This document shows, in pieces, positions 1-8,180 of a DNA stretch of 64,000 bases. Within the stretch, counting starts at the first letter, position 1. Every line of letters starts with the position of its first letter. Position numbers and translations under genes: made by a program. The DNA is from JANWHQ01 sp963775275 (GTDB taxonomy: Bacteria > Pseudomonadota > Alphaproteobacteria > Caulobacterales > Caulobacteraceae), in contig CAVZII010000005.1 in assembly GCA_963775275.1 (NCBI GenBank), forward strand, positions 2,480,001 to 2,544,000, in the 5' to 3' direction. The notes under the pieces were generated by a model. That model was given only the letters and a program-made list of their open reading frames with translations, made no database searches and was not told the origin of the DNA.

Positions 1-68
1 CCTATCCCAAGACGACCGCTAAGCGCCGCAAGGAGTTGCTGGCGATTCGCGCGCGGCTGGCCGAGTGA
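1..68 (+). CDS. C-terminal end of a protein, possibly polyphosphate kinase 2 (partial)
   Basis: Only the last 21 codons are present; the reading frame starts at base 3 and ends with TGA at 66-68. The tail is basic and helical, beginning YPKTTAKRRKEL. A tail of the form YPK..(x)RRKEL..IR..L is what I recall from PPK2-family polyphosphate kinases, which move phosphate between polyphosphate and nucleotides. That assignment rests on a very short stretch and is tentative; that this is the end of a real gene is more secure, because the codons are GC3-rich like their neighbours. Confidence 0.42.
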   Translation, partial: YPKTTAKRRKELLAIRARLAE

Positions 69-172
69 GCGCCCGGGCGAGCCAGCCGCCGGCCCATTCG
101 CGGCGGCCTCCTCAGGATGGCCTTGTGGCCTTGACGACGCCATGGCGCGCTGGATTTCCGACGGGGGCTGAC

Positions 173-1027
173 ATGACATCGCATGGGGAGCCGCAGCGCG
201 CGGTCCAGCAGCAGCAGCGCATGCTGCGCCAGCCGGCGGCGCCGAACTTCCTGGATTCCTCGATCGAATGGCGGCGGATATTTTCCGAGTTCTGGGGGAC
301 GTTCCTGCTGGTGGTGGTGGCCGCCGGCGCCGACGTGGCCGCGGCCAGGAGCGGCGGGGCGGTCACCCTCGGCATGGCCGTCGCGGCGCCCGGCCTGATG
401 GTCATGGCCATCATCTACTTCATGGGCACGGTCAGCGGGGCGCACCTCAACCCGGCCGTCACCCTGGCGTTCGCCGTTCGCGGCAACTTCCCCTGGTCGC
501 GCGTGCCGGGCTACATCCTCGCCCAGGCCGCAGGCGGGATCGCGGCCGCGCTGTTCCTGCGCGCCATGTTCGGCGCGATCGGCGACCTCGGCGCCACCGT
601 GCCCGGCGCGGGCGTGAGCGAGCTGAAGGCGCTGGTCATCGAGGCGCTGCTCACCGCGGGCCTCGTGAACACGGTCCTGGGCACGGCCTCGGGCGCGCGC
701 AACATCGGCGCCAACGGCGCCATCGCCGTCGGAGGCTACATCGCGCTCGCGGGCCTTTGGGCCGCGCCCTTCAGCGGCGCCTCGATGAACCCGGTGCGCT
801 CGCTGGCGCCCGATCTGGTCCGGGGAAATTTCGACGCCGCCTGGGTCTACCTCGTCGGACCGCTGGCCGGCGCCATGATCGCGGTGGGGTTCGAGTGGAT
901 CCTGAGGGGCCCGCCGACGCCCACCGGAACGATCGCCGCGCAGGGCACGCTGGCGAGCCACGACGCCGCCCACCGATCAACCGGGCGGGAAGGACGTCCG
1001 CCGACGCAGACCGAGCAGGAAGGATAG
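173..1027 (+). CDS. MIP-family aquaporin / small-solute channel
   Basis: A 284-residue inner-membrane channel of the major intrinsic protein family, with six hydrophobic segments and two half-helix motifs. The first motif is a normal NPA (N93, in GAHLNPAV). The second reads NPV (N206, in GASMNPVRS) instead of NPA, and keeps the following arginine of the selectivity filter. NPV second motifs are known from some plant NIP channels that carry metalloids, so the substrate may be water or a small uncharged solute; this is inference. The start at 173 was chosen over an upstream in-frame ATG at 65 because the extra 36 residues look like non-coding shadow and 173 follows the previous gene cleanly. 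A universal stress protein follows 3 nt after the stop, so the two are probably cotranscribed. Confidence 0.9.
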   Translation: MTSHGEPQRAVQQQQRMLRQPAAPNFLDSSIEWRRIFSEFWGTFLLVVVAAGADVAAARSGGAVTLGMAVAAPGLMVMAIIYFMGTVSGAHLNPAVTLAFAVRGNFPWSRVPGYILAQAAGGIAAALFLRAMFGAIGDLGATVPGAGVSELKALVIEALLTAGLVNTVLGTASGARNIGANGAIAVGGYIALAGLWAAPFSGASMNPVRSLAPDLVRGNFDAAWVYLVGPLAGAMIAVGFEWILRGPPTPTGTIAAQGTLASHDAAHRSTGREGRPPTQTEQEG

Positions 1028-1030
1028 ACG

Positions 1031-1468
1031 ATGAAGCGCATCTTGGTCGCCACAGACGGGTCGGAAGGCGCCGGTCGAGCGATCGACTTCGCCGCGGCCC
1101 TGGCGAAGGACGTGAAGGCCGATCTTCTGATCGCCAACGTCATCGGAGGCTATGGCCTGCCGGGCGAAGTCTTCAGGCGGTTCAGCCAGGCGCAAAGCGT
1201 CTGGCTGGAGGAATTGCTGACCGACCATTCGGCCGAGGTGCTGGCTGGGGCGAGGGCGCGTGCGCTCGGACTTGGCGCCGCGACCGTCGAGATCGAGTCT
1301 CGATCCGGAGATGTGGCGCGAACGCTCGCGGACATCGCCAAGGAAAAGGGCGCGGACGTGATCGTGGTCGGCAAACGCGGCGCCGGCGGCGTCGAGGCGC
1401 TTCTGCTCGGGAGCGCGGCGCATAAGCTCGTCAGTCTGGCGCCCTGCCCGGTCATCGTCGTGCCATGA
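1031..1468 (+). CDS. Universal stress protein, UspA family (single domain)
   Basis: A 145-residue cytoplasmic protein of standard single-domain USP length. It opens with KRILVATDGSEGA, the first strand and loop of the fold, and ends with the ATP-binding signature G-X2-G-X9-G-S (GKRGAGG...LLGS) followed by PCPVIVVP. The full glycine motif predicts an ATP-binding USP. It lies 3 nt downstream of the aquaporin gene and is probably in its operon. USPs of this kind are usually induced by energy, oxygen or osmotic stress; a second, two-domain USP lies at 58393-59259. Confidence 0.93.
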   Translation: MKRILVATDGSEGAGRAIDFAAALAKDVKADLLIANVIGGYGLPGEVFRRFSQAQSVWLEELLTDHSAEVLAGARARALGLGAATVEIESRSGDVARTLADIAKEKGADVIVVGKRGAGGVEALLLGSAAHKLVSLAPCPVIVVP

Positions 1469-1493
1469 CGTCGAAAGGGCCTCGCGGCGCCCT

Positions 1494-3137
1494 TCAGGTG
1501 ATGACGGATGGACGCGCCCGGCCGGTTCGGCCCTCCACTTCGGCGATCTTGACGGCCAAGGCAGCCAGATCCGCGAGGGCGTCCTTCGCCGCGAGAGCAT
1601 GGCGCGCCGGATCGGGCTCGAAACGCTCCAGATAGAGCCGCAAGGTAGCGCCGTCCGTTCCAGTCCCGGACAAGCGGTAGACGATCCGCGCATCCTGCGA
1701 GAACACGATCCTTATGCCCTGGTCCTCGGCCGTGGTGTGATCCACCGGATCGGTGTAGGCGAAGTCGTCGCACTGACTGACCCGCAACGCCCCAAGGGTG
1801 GTCTCTTTGAGCCGCGGAAGACGCAGCCTCAGCGAGGCCATGAGATCCTTGGCCGCGGCGACGTCGAGTCCCTCGTAGTCGTGACGCGCATAGTAGTGGC
1901 GGCCGAACCTGCGCCAATGCGCCGTGACCAGCTGTTGAACATCCTGGCCGCGGACAGCCAGGATATTCAGCCAGAACAGCACCACCCAGAGCCCGTCCTT
2001 CTCCCGCAGGTGGTCCGAGCCGGCGCCGAAGCTCTCTTCGCCGCACAGTGTGATGCGCCCGTCGTCGAGCAGGTTCCCGAAATACTTCCAGCCCGTAGGC
2101 GTTTCGTAGCAAGCGACGCCGAGCGCGGCCGCGACCCGATCCACCGCCCGGCTGGTCGGCATGGACCGGGCCACGCCTTTGAGTCCCTTCGCGTAGCCGG
2201 GCGCCAGACTGGCGTTCGCCGCGAGGACCGCGAGGCTGTCGCCCGGACTGACGAAGAAGTTCGCGCCGAGGATCATGCCGCGGTCGCCGTCGCCGTCCGA
2301 TGCGGCGCCCAGATCGGGCGCGTCGGGGCCGTTCATCGTCTGCACGAGGTCGTGCGCATAGACGAGATTGGGATCCGGATGGAGTCCGCCGAAGTCCGGC
2401 ATCGGCTCTCCGTTGACGACCGTGCCGTCCGGCGCCCCCAGCCGTCGTTCGAATAGCTCGTGGGCGTACGGCCCGGTCACCGCGTTCATCGCGTCGAAGC
2501 GCATCCGGAACCGGCCGGAGGACAGCAGCTGTGAAATGCGATCGAAGTCGAACAGGGACTCCATCAGTTCCGCGTAGTCCTGCACGGGATCGATGACCTC
2601 GACCGTCATGGCGCCCAGCGCGGAGCGACCGATCGTGTCGATGTCCACGTCGGCGGCGTCCATGATGCGATATCGGTTGATGCGCTGGCTCAGCGCATAG
2701 ATGGCCTCTGTCACGGTCTCGGGCGCCGGCCCTCCGTTCGAGGCGTTGAACTTGACCCCGAAGTCTCCGTCGGAGCCGCCGGGATTGTGGCTCGCCGAAA
2801 GAATGATCCCGCCGCAGGCGCCGTGCTTGCGGATCACGCATGACGCCGCCGGCGTCGACAGAATGCCGCCCCGGCCGACCATGACCCGTTCGAATCCGTT
2901 CCCGGCCGCCATCTTGAGGATGGTTTGGACCGCGACGCGATTGTGAAATCGCCCATCGCCGCCCAGGACGAGCGTCTCGCCCTCGCGTCGCTCCAGGCTG
3001 TCGAAGATCGACTGAACGAAAGTCTCCAGATAGTTCGGCTGCTGGAAGACCCGCACCTTCTTGCGCAGGCCGGAGGTTCCGGGCTGTTGGTCCTTGAATG
3101 GTGAAGCCTGAATTGTTCTGATCATGTGGTCGTTCAT
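1494..3137 (-). CDS. pgm: Phosphoglucomutase (alpha-D-glucose-specific)
   Basis: A 547-residue cytoplasmic enzyme interconverting glucose 1-phosphate and glucose 6-phosphate, the usual length for Pgm. It has the four family loops in order: the phosphoserine loop SASHNPGG (S116), the metal-binding DGDGDR, the sugar-specificity loop CGEESFGAGSDH, and the C-terminal phosphate-binding GTGTDGA. It opens with an RTIQASPFKDQQPGTSGLR-type N-terminus usual for bacterial alpha-phosphoglucomutases. The enzyme feeds glycogen, trehalose and glucan synthesis; a cyclic-glucan-synthase-like gene sits at the far end of the window. It converges with the USP gene. The first ATG of the frame was taken as start; an ATG four codons later is possible. 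Confidence 0.95.
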   Translation of the reverse strand: MNDHMIRTIQASPFKDQQPGTSGLRKKVRVFQQPNYLETFVQSIFDSLERREGETLVLGGDGRFHNRVAVQTILKMAAGNGFERVMVGRGGILSTPAASCVIRKHGACGGIILSASHNPGGSDGDFGVKFNASNGGPAPETVTEAIYALSQRINRYRIMDAADVDIDTIGRSALGAMTVEVIDPVQDYAELMESLFDFDRISQLLSSGRFRMRFDAMNAVTGPYAHELFERRLGAPDGTVVNGEPMPDFGGLHPDPNLVYAHDLVQTMNGPDAPDLGAASDGDGDRGMILGANFFVSPGDSLAVLAANASLAPGYAKGLKGVARSMPTSRAVDRVAAALGVACYETPTGWKYFGNLLDDGRITLCGEESFGAGSDHLREKDGLWVVLFWLNILAVRGQDVQQLVTAHWRRFGRHYYARHDYEGLDVAAAKDLMASLRLRLPRLKETTLGALRVSQCDDFAYTDPVDHTTAEDQGIRIVFSQDARIVYRLSGTGTDGATLRLYLERFEPDPARHALAAKDALADLAALAVKIAEVEGRTGRARPSVIT

Positions 3138-3226
3138 GCCGACCCACTACGGCCTATCTTTGACGAAAAGGCCGCAGGTCAGCAGATACGCTCCATCTGC
3201 TCGCCGCTCAGCAAATCGATCGCGCG

Positions 3227-3306
3227 CCACGGCCTCCGCCGCGTCTTGTCCGATATCGGACAGGACGGACCTGTCCCGCTTCCGACCGCCCCGGCGGAGG
3301 CCGTGG
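3227..3306. repeat. Nested inverted repeat in the 3138-3483 gap
   Basis: The 346-base gap between pgm and the next minus-strand gene holds no convincing gene. A perfect 15-base inverted repeat (3227-3241 against 3292-3306, arm CCACGGCCTCCGCCG) encloses a second, perfect 16-base palindrome TGTCCGATATCGGACA at 3247-3262, which itself overlaps a GGACAGG/CCTGTCC pair (3258-3264 and 3270-3276). It could be an operator, a cruciform, or a repeat-derived element; the position upstream of the minus-strand pgm favours regulation but this is inference. Confidence 0.6.
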
Positions 3307-3483
3307 CCCGGCAAGGGCTGGTGAGGCGCTGGCGCCTGAAGGGGCGGGTCCGCTCCTGGGACACGCCCAGGCGGTTGAACCGACTTGTGATGGGCCCCGC
3401 CCCGGACCAGGCCCAGGGGGTTCGCCGGGCGATCGGACCAGAGGGGAAGACGCCACAGCCTCGCGCCGAGCCCGCATGATCCT

Positions 3484-3690
3484 TCAGGCTGTGCGCTCCT
3501 TCAGGATGATCGCCCTGAGCAGGTCGGCCCGCTGGGAGTTCGCATCGAGCGCCTTCAGCTCAAGCAGCGCGCCTTCCAGGACGTTCCCCTTGTGGCGGCT
3601 TCCGAGCCAGTACGTCTCCTGGCGGATCTCGCTGAAGGTGGGTGACCGACGGTCCAGTCGGCGGGCCCATCGCTTCAAGATATTCAACAT
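3484..3690 (-). CDS. Small conserved-looking hypothetical protein
   Basis: A 68-residue basic protein starting MLNILKRWARRLDRRS, without membrane segment or recognisable domain. The ATG at 3690 was preferred over longer in-frame starts (3723, 3792) because AGGGAGA lies 5 nt upstream of it and because the longer forms run into the preceding gene. It is the last of five close minus-strand genes (4903 down to 3484), 43 nt after the DUF1003 gene. I do not recognise the family; a helical N-terminus followed by a mixed region is all that can be seen. Confidence 0.6.
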   Translation of the reverse strand: MLNILKRWARRLDRRSPTFSEIRQETYWLGSRHKGNVLEGALLELKALDANSQRADLLRAIILKERTA

Positions 3691-3733
3691 GTCGTCTCCC
3701 TGATTGCGGCCATTCACGAGCATGGCCGAGAAG

Positions 3734-4348
3734 TCAGCTGGTCGGGTGGCGCGGGACCGGGGCCGCCGTTGACCGAGACGCCGCATCGGCAAGGCGGGAG
3801 ACCTGTCGCCGGAGCGTCTCCAGCTGGTTCGTCTGGTCCCGGACCAGGGCGTCCACCTCGTTCGCGCGCAGGGCGTCCAGCTTGTCGTGCAGCCGCATGA
3901 TCTCGAGCTCGGCCCTCAGGTTGACCATGTAGTCGTGCTCGGCCTGCAGCCGGTCCTTAGCGGAGGCCCGGTTCTGGCTCATCATGATGACGGGGGCCTG
4001 GATGGCGGCCAGCATGGACAGGAGCAGGTTCAGGAAGATGAACGGATAGGGATCGAATTCCCGGCGCCACACCGGGCCGAGCACCAGCAGGTTGACGCCG
4101 ACCCACGCCAGCAGAAACAGGAAGAAGCCGCCGATGAACGCCCAGGAGCCGCCAACCGCGGCGACCCGGTCCGCCAGCCTCTGCCAGAAGGTGCGGTCGT
4201 CCAGCTTCAGGTGAGCGGCGACGTCTGACGGCGCCTCGGCGCAGATCAGGTCGATGACGCTCTTCTGAACCGGAGTCAGGGCGTCATAGGGCTGGCCCAG
4301 AAGCTCCCGGGCAAGATCCTCGGCCGGTCGGGCGCCGGTCACGGCCAT
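3734..4348 (-). CDS. DUF1003 family inner-membrane protein
   Basis: A 204-residue protein with a soluble N-terminal region, then a DRVAAVGGSWAFI... membrane hairpin of two segments (GGFFLFLLAWVGVNLLVL and PYPFIFLNLLLSMLAAIQAPVI, roughly residues 70-125), then a coiled-coil tail. The IFLNLLLSMLAAIQAPVIMMSQNR block is the hallmark of DUF1003 proteins. Function of the family is unknown to me. The start at 4348 lies 2 nt after the stop of the preceding small gene, so the longer upstream reading of this frame was rejected. Confidence 0.88.
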   Translation of the reverse strand: MAVTGARPAEDLARELLGQPYDALTPVQKSVIDLICAEAPSDVAAHLKLDDRTFWQRLADRVAAVGGSWAFIGGFFLFLLAWVGVNLLVLGPVWRREFDPYPFIFLNLLLSMLAAIQAPVIMMSQNRASAKDRLQAEHDYMVNLRAELEIMRLHDKLDALRANEVDALVRDQTNQLETLRRQVSRLADAASRSTAAPVPRHPTS

Positions 4349-4350
4349 GC

Positions 4351-4557
4351 TCAGAAGTATCCGGTCTCGCCGTCGATGCGGACCTGCGCGGATCGCCCGG
4401 CCATGGCGACAATCCTCGCGAGCTTGGTGGCCGAGGCGATGACCTCGTCCTTGACCTGAGAGCGGTCCGAGTATTGGCCCTCGTGCTCGACCGACCAGGC
4501 GCCGTCGTGCTGGATGACCTGGAAGATCAGCGGGCAAGGCGTGAGGCGGGACCTCAT
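4351..4557 (-). CDS. Small DUF2188-like protein
   Basis: A 68-residue protein with the pattern W-x-V-x-x-E-G (WSVEHEGQYSDRSQVKD), an Ala-rich helix (EVIASATKLARIVAM) and a final beta hairpin (AQVRIDGETGYF). This strand-helix-strand layout resembles DUF2188-type small proteins, whose role is unknown. Its ATG overlaps the stop of the preceding gene (ATGA, 4554-4557), and its product resembles that gene's product in layout, so the pair may be an old tandem duplication. Confidence 0.65.
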   Translation of the reverse strand: MRSRLTPCPLIFQVIQHDGAWSVEHEGQYSDRSQVKDEVIASATKLARIVAMAGRSAQVRIDGETGYF

Positions 4558-4766
4558 GACCGGACCTCGTCGTCACCGACGCGAATCTCGGCCGGGACCT
4601 GTCGCGTCAGGGGAAGGCGCGCGGCCGACTGCGCCGCGTCCATCGCCGATTGTCGGACGGGGTAGTCGCCATAGAAGGCGCCGTCGCGGGTCACCCGCCA
4701 GACGCCGCGCCGCCGGCCGACGTTGAACGTCGACGCGCCGGCTCCGTCGCGGGCAGGCCGGGTCAC
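4554..4766 (-). CDS. Small DUF2188-like protein, paralogue of the next gene
   Basis: A 70-residue protein with the core GVWRVTRDGAFYGDYPVRQSA, an alanine-rich helix and a closing strand (PAEIRVGDDEV). The same W-x-V...helix...strand order as in the gene at 4351-4557 suggests a shared fold. It starts with GTG, overlapping the TGA of the gene before it (GTGA, 4763-4766), and ends overlapping the next ATG. Translational coupling on both sides implies one operon. Function unknown. Confidence 0.62.
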   Translation of the reverse strand: MTRPARDGAGASTFNVGRRRGVWRVTRDGAFYGDYPVRQSAMDAAQSAARLPLTRQVPAEIRVGDDEVRS

Positions 4767-4903
4767 GGCGTCATCCAGTTTGCGACGACCAGATAGACCA
4801 GACCTGCGGCCGCCAGGACGAAGGCCCCGGTGTAGAGGCTGCCGAAGAGCCGCGTGCTCGCCATCGGCGGCTTGAAGGGTTGGTGTGTGCCGGACGCGGC
4901 CAT
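4763..4903 (-). CDS. Very small single-pass membrane protein
   Basis: A 46-residue protein: about 20 polar residues, then one membrane segment (LFGSLYTGAFVLAAAGLVYLVVANW) ending at the C-terminus. The ATG at 4903 was chosen because GAGGTGGA stands 4 nt before it; in-frame ATGs at 4933 and 4942 have poorer upstream context. It is the first gene of the overlapped minus-strand set that leads to the DUF1003 gene. No family recognised. Confidence 0.55.
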   Translation of the reverse strand: MAASGTHQPFKPPMASTRLFGSLYTGAFVLAAAGLVYLVVANWMTP

Positions 4904-4984
4904 GATGTCCACCTCGACCGCTCCAGCGGTCATGCGCGCCATCCAGGACGGTAAGCGCGATGTTTCCTTCCAGATATGGGCGCG

Positions 4985-5085
4985 CAGAACCCGGTCAGTA
5001 AGGCCGAATGTAAAATAAAACACTCTGTTTCGGACGAATTTTCCAAATATTACGACGGGACATGTTATGCTTTTACAGCCTCGAA
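4985..5085. promoter_or_regulatory. AT-rich divergent promoter region
   Basis: A stretch of about 100 bases (ATGTAAAATAAAACACTC... to ...TTATGCTTTTAC) is far more AT-rich than anything around it. It lies between the minus-strand small-gene operon (start 4903) and the plus-strand gene at 5176, which is where both promoters would be expected. I could not assign defined -35/-10 pairs. Confidence 0.35.
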
Positions 5086-5175
5086 TTCGGGGCGCGTGTG
5101 CGGAGAACAAGCCGCAGCGCGCAGGGAATGCTTCGCTCCGCGCGGCTCCCAGCCAGTCCCCCGGAAGGGGAAGAC

Positions 5176-5472
5176 ATGACCATCGCCAAGACTGCCCCAG
5201 CCGCCAAAGGCGGCTACTGGCTGATCCAGATCGTCAATCGCGATCGCAGGGAGATCGGGCGGGGCTATGTGTGCCATGCCCGCGACGACGCCCAGGCGCA
5301 GTCGATAGCCGGCCATCTGGCGGGCGCGGCCAGGGGAGTGGCAGGCTACGACTATCATCCGATCGACGATCCGCACGGCCCCCATGCGCGGGTTCTCAGT
5401 GTCGGCGCGTGCGAGCCCGTCCATGAAGCCGCCGCCTGGGCGGCGCTGCGGGCCCCCCGCCGCAGCACCTGA
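5176..5472 (+). CDS. Hypothetical protein
   Basis: A 98-residue soluble protein, starting MTIAKTAPAAKGGYWLIQI, with a beta-rich first half (WLIQIVNRDRREIGRGYVCHA) followed by an alanine-rich helix and a YDYHPIDDP segment. The ATG at 5176 follows a purine-rich GGAAGGGGAAG. An upstream in-frame ATG exists at 5062 but would cover the AT-rich region. No family recognised. Confidence 0.6.
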   Translation: MTIAKTAPAAKGGYWLIQIVNRDRREIGRGYVCHARDDAQAQSIAGHLAGAARGVAGYDYHPIDDPHGPHARVLSVGACEPVHEAAAWAALRAPRRST

Positions 5473-5798
5473 CCCGACCCGCATGTCCTCCACCCCTCAC
5501 CAGCCGTCCTTCTCGCCAGGGAACGCCCCGTGTGGATCTGCGTGATCCCGTGTCTGACGCTCGGCGGCGCGGGCGTGGCCCATCATCGGCCAAAGCCCGA
5601 GGTCACGGCCGGGCGTAACGGCTGACGCGGGGGGCGCGGCCTCACGGCCCGCGCCAAGCCGGCGAACAAGCGCGTCGGAAAGCCAGGGCCCGGCAAGTCA
5701 GTTCGGCCGATGGTCGTGTAAACGGCGCAAATCCGCGTCCTCGTTCGCCGGTGCGATCGGACGTCAAGGGGCGCCAGGCTCCACCCAGCGCGGGCCGC
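5473..5798. other. Gap with nothing recognisable
   Basis: I see no gene, clear hairpin or regulatory motif in this stretch between two convergent units. GC content matches the surroundings. Confidence 0.5.
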
Positions 5799-6996
5799 CT
5801 ACGCCTCCGCGCCCTGGGCGAAGCGGACGTGCTCGATGCGGTGCGCCTGGACGATCGGCAGGACTTCCCTGCCGATGCGGCGGATCTGGTTGCGGAACTG
5901 GTCGGACGGCATCGCGCCCCTGTTGCACATCAGAAGGACGGTCCCCGCGCCGGCGTCCTCGGCCTCGGCGATGATCTTCTGGGCGACCTCCTCGGGCGGG
6001 CCCCAAGCGAGGTTCGCGGCGCCGGCTCTCAGGCCATCCATGGTCAGGCTCCGATCGAACATCGACTTGTCGGCCAAGGTGCCCTTCACGCCCTCGCGCA
6101 TGTGGGCGTGGGCGGTCTTGCTGTAATAGCCCTTCTGGTCGAAGTCCTGGACCGGGTGGTCGTATCGGATCAGGGTGTTCATCGAATAGATGAAGTGCGG
6201 GCCGTACTCCTCGATCGCCTTCTCCTTCGAAGTCCGCCACGTAGCAGTCGAACATCACGTTGAAGTGGTCGGGCGTGACCTTGCGTCCGTGTTTCGCCTG
6301 CTCGGCCGCGTAGTGGCGGATGATGTCCTCGCGCGCCGTGCCGGCCGAGGTCACGCCCGGGGTGATCGGGATGTCGCGCTGGGCGGCCCACTCGATGGAG
6401 TCCTTGCTGCCGGTCACCGGGACCCAGACCGGCGGATGCGGCTGCTGGACCGGCCGCGGCCACAGCGCCACGTCCTCGTAGGAATGGAACTGGCCCTGGA
6501 AGGAGAAGACCTCCTCGGTCCAGGCCCGGCGCATGATCTCGAAGCATTCGTCGAACCGGGCGCGGGACTCGGCCATGGGCACGCCGTAGGCGCGGTACTC
6601 GCGCTGGGCGCCGCGGGCGACGCCGGCGATCAGCCGCCCATCCGACAGGCAGTCCAGCATGGCCAGCTCTTCGGCCAGCCGCAGCGGGTCGTGCAGCGGG
6701 AGCAGGTTGCCGTAGATCAGGATCTTCATGCGCCGGGTGCGCTGGGCGGCGGCGGCGGCCATCAGGTTCGGCGAGTTCATCAGGCCGAAGGGCGTGGCGT
6801 GGTGCTCGTTGACCCCGATCCCGTCGAAGCCGAGGTCGTCCATCTCGGCCCAGCCGTCCAGGTGCTCGGCGTAGGTCTGCACGGCCGCGCGGGGATCGAA
6901 GGCGCTGCGGCCGAGCTTGCGCGGCAGGGCGCCGTCGACCGCCAGGGGCGAGAGGTCGGTCTTGTAGTGCATCAGGTCGAAGATGAAGACCTTCAA
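5799..6996 (-). pseudogene. LLM-class flavin-dependent oxidoreductase, frameshifted
   Basis: The first 260 or so residues (MKVFIFDLMHYKTDLSP... FDGIGVNEHHATP... ) are a normal luciferase-like (LLM) monooxygenase N-terminus, including LSDGRLIAGVARG. After FNVMFDCYVADFEG the frame is lost, and the rest (YSMNTLIRYDHPVQDF ... LAWGPPEEVAQKIIAEAEDAGAG) continues in another frame to 5799. The total span is 3n+1 bases. The shift lies at about 6218-6231, where removing 4 bases (AGGA on the coding strand) restores a smooth join, DFEKAIEEYGPHF. So it is either a real 4-base duplication or a sequence error. Intact, it would be a 397- to 398-residue FMN-dependent oxidoreductase of the large clade often found in degradation clusters. 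Confidence 0.85.
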
Positions 6997-7162
6997 GGCG
7001 TTTCCCCTGGTGTTCGGCCCGCCTCTGGGCGGAGCGCCCGGCGCGTCCCTTTCGGGCTCCTGGCGCGATCATAACAATAGTTAGCTTGCGCGCCATCGGG
7101 GCGATGGTATCTGCGTGGGGGAGGGGACGTGATTGGAACAGGCGCCTGGCGGCGTTCCGTAA

Positions 7163-7247
7163 TTCCCTGTCGTCCCGGAAGCCGCGCAGCGGCTGTCCTG
7201 GGTCCCGGCTCTTCGCCCTGCCGTGCGGGGCTTCGGCCGGGATGACA
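7163..7247. repeat. Intergenic hairpin repeat (genomic repeat type)
   Basis: In the 314-base gap between the divergent LLM and SDR genes, a sequence begins GTCGTCCCGGAAGCC and ends GGCCGGGATGACAT, so its ends are inverted copies, with internal GC-rich stems (CCGCGCAGCGG, GGGTCCCGG). Elements with TCNTCCCGG...CCGGGATGA edges are common intergenic repeats in alphaproteobacteria. The rest of the gap shows nothing else I can name. Confidence 0.55.
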
Positions 7248-7310
7248 TGGGAGTGTGCGCAGCCTAAGGCGTAGACGAAGGCCGCGGTCAGACGGCCCAG
7301 GGAGGACGAC

Positions 7311-8075
7311 ATGGCGGGCGAGCATCCCGATCTTTCCGGCCTGGTCGTGCTGGTCACGGGCGCGGGCAGGGGCCTTGGCCGCTCGCTGGCCCTGCACCTC
7401 GCCCGCTGCGGGGCCCAGGTCGGCGTCGCGGACATCGACGCCGCCTCCGCCGAGGAGACCGCCGCGGCCGTGCGCGCCGCTCACGGGACCGCCTGGGCCT
7501 TCGGCGCCGACCTCTCCGGCCAGGCCGCCTTCGCCAAGGTGGCGGCCGAGCTGGCGGACGCGGCCGGGCGCATCGACGCGGTCGTGAACAACGCCGCCCA
7601 CCTGCGCTACGAGCCGATCGAGCTGGTCAGCGAGGCCACCGTCGACCTGATGCTGGGCGCGGGCCTGAAGTCCGCGATCTGGGGCGCCCAGGCGCTCCTC
7701 AAGCACATGGATCCGGAGCGCGGCGGCTCGATCGTCAACTACTCCTCGCCTGTGGCCTTCCGCGGCTATCCCACGACGGCGATCTACACGGCGGTGAAGG
7801 GCGCGGTGACCGCGCTCACGCGCACCCTCGCGGCCGAGCTCGGCCCCAGGAAGGTGCGGGTCAACGCCGTGGCGCCGGGCTCGGTGCCGACGCCGGGCGG
7901 CATGGGGCTGAACGATCCGGCCGTCTACGAGCAGCGCGCCAAGTCCATTCCGCTGCGCCGGATCGGGCGCGAGAGCGACAACGACATGGCGGTGGCGTTC
8001 CTGCTGAGCCGCGAGGCCGAGTACATCTCGGGCACGGTCCTGAACGTCGACGGCGGCGCGGCGGCGTCGATGTGA
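7311..8075 (+). CDS. Short-chain dehydrogenase/reductase (SDR)
   Basis: A 254-residue classical SDR, an NAD(P)-dependent oxidoreductase. It has the cofactor motif TGAGRGLG near residue 17, NNAA, the catalytic serine in VNYSSP, and the Y-x-x-x-K pair in YTAVKGAV. An aspartate after the second strand (ADIDAAS) suggests NAD(H) preference. The C-terminal SGTVLNVDGGAAASM is typical. Substrate cannot be told. It opens a plus-strand block with a serine hydrolase and a GMC oxidoreductase, and is divergent from the LLM oxidoreductase; the group looks like a catabolic set. Confidence 0.93.
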   Translation: MAGEHPDLSGLVVLVTGAGRGLGRSLALHLARCGAQVGVADIDAASAEETAAAVRAAHGTAWAFGADLSGQAAFAKVAAELADAAGRIDAVVNNAAHLRYEPIELVSEATVDLMLGAGLKSAIWGAQALLKHMDPERGGSIVNYSSPVAFRGYPTTAIYTAVKGAVTALTRTLAAELGPRKVRVNAVAPGSVPTPGGMGLNDPAVYEQRAKSIPLRRIGRESDNDMAVAFLLSREAEYISGTVLNVDGGAAASM

Positions 8076-8180
8076 GGGCGGGACAGCGGATGGGGCAAGG
8101 GACGCGGACGTCTCAAATTCTCACCGGCATCGGCGGGCCATCTGTCTGCAGTGGCCAATGGTCGGCGATTGCAGACGACT

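Noticed and set aside
1150..3147. 665-codon minus-strand frame overlapping pgm and the USP gene
   Set aside because: Shares the region with pgm in another frame; no recognisable domain and Arg-rich composition.
3247..3262. Assigning TGTCCGATATCGGACA to a named regulator
   Set aside because: I could not match it with confidence to any known operator, so it is only reported as a palindrome.
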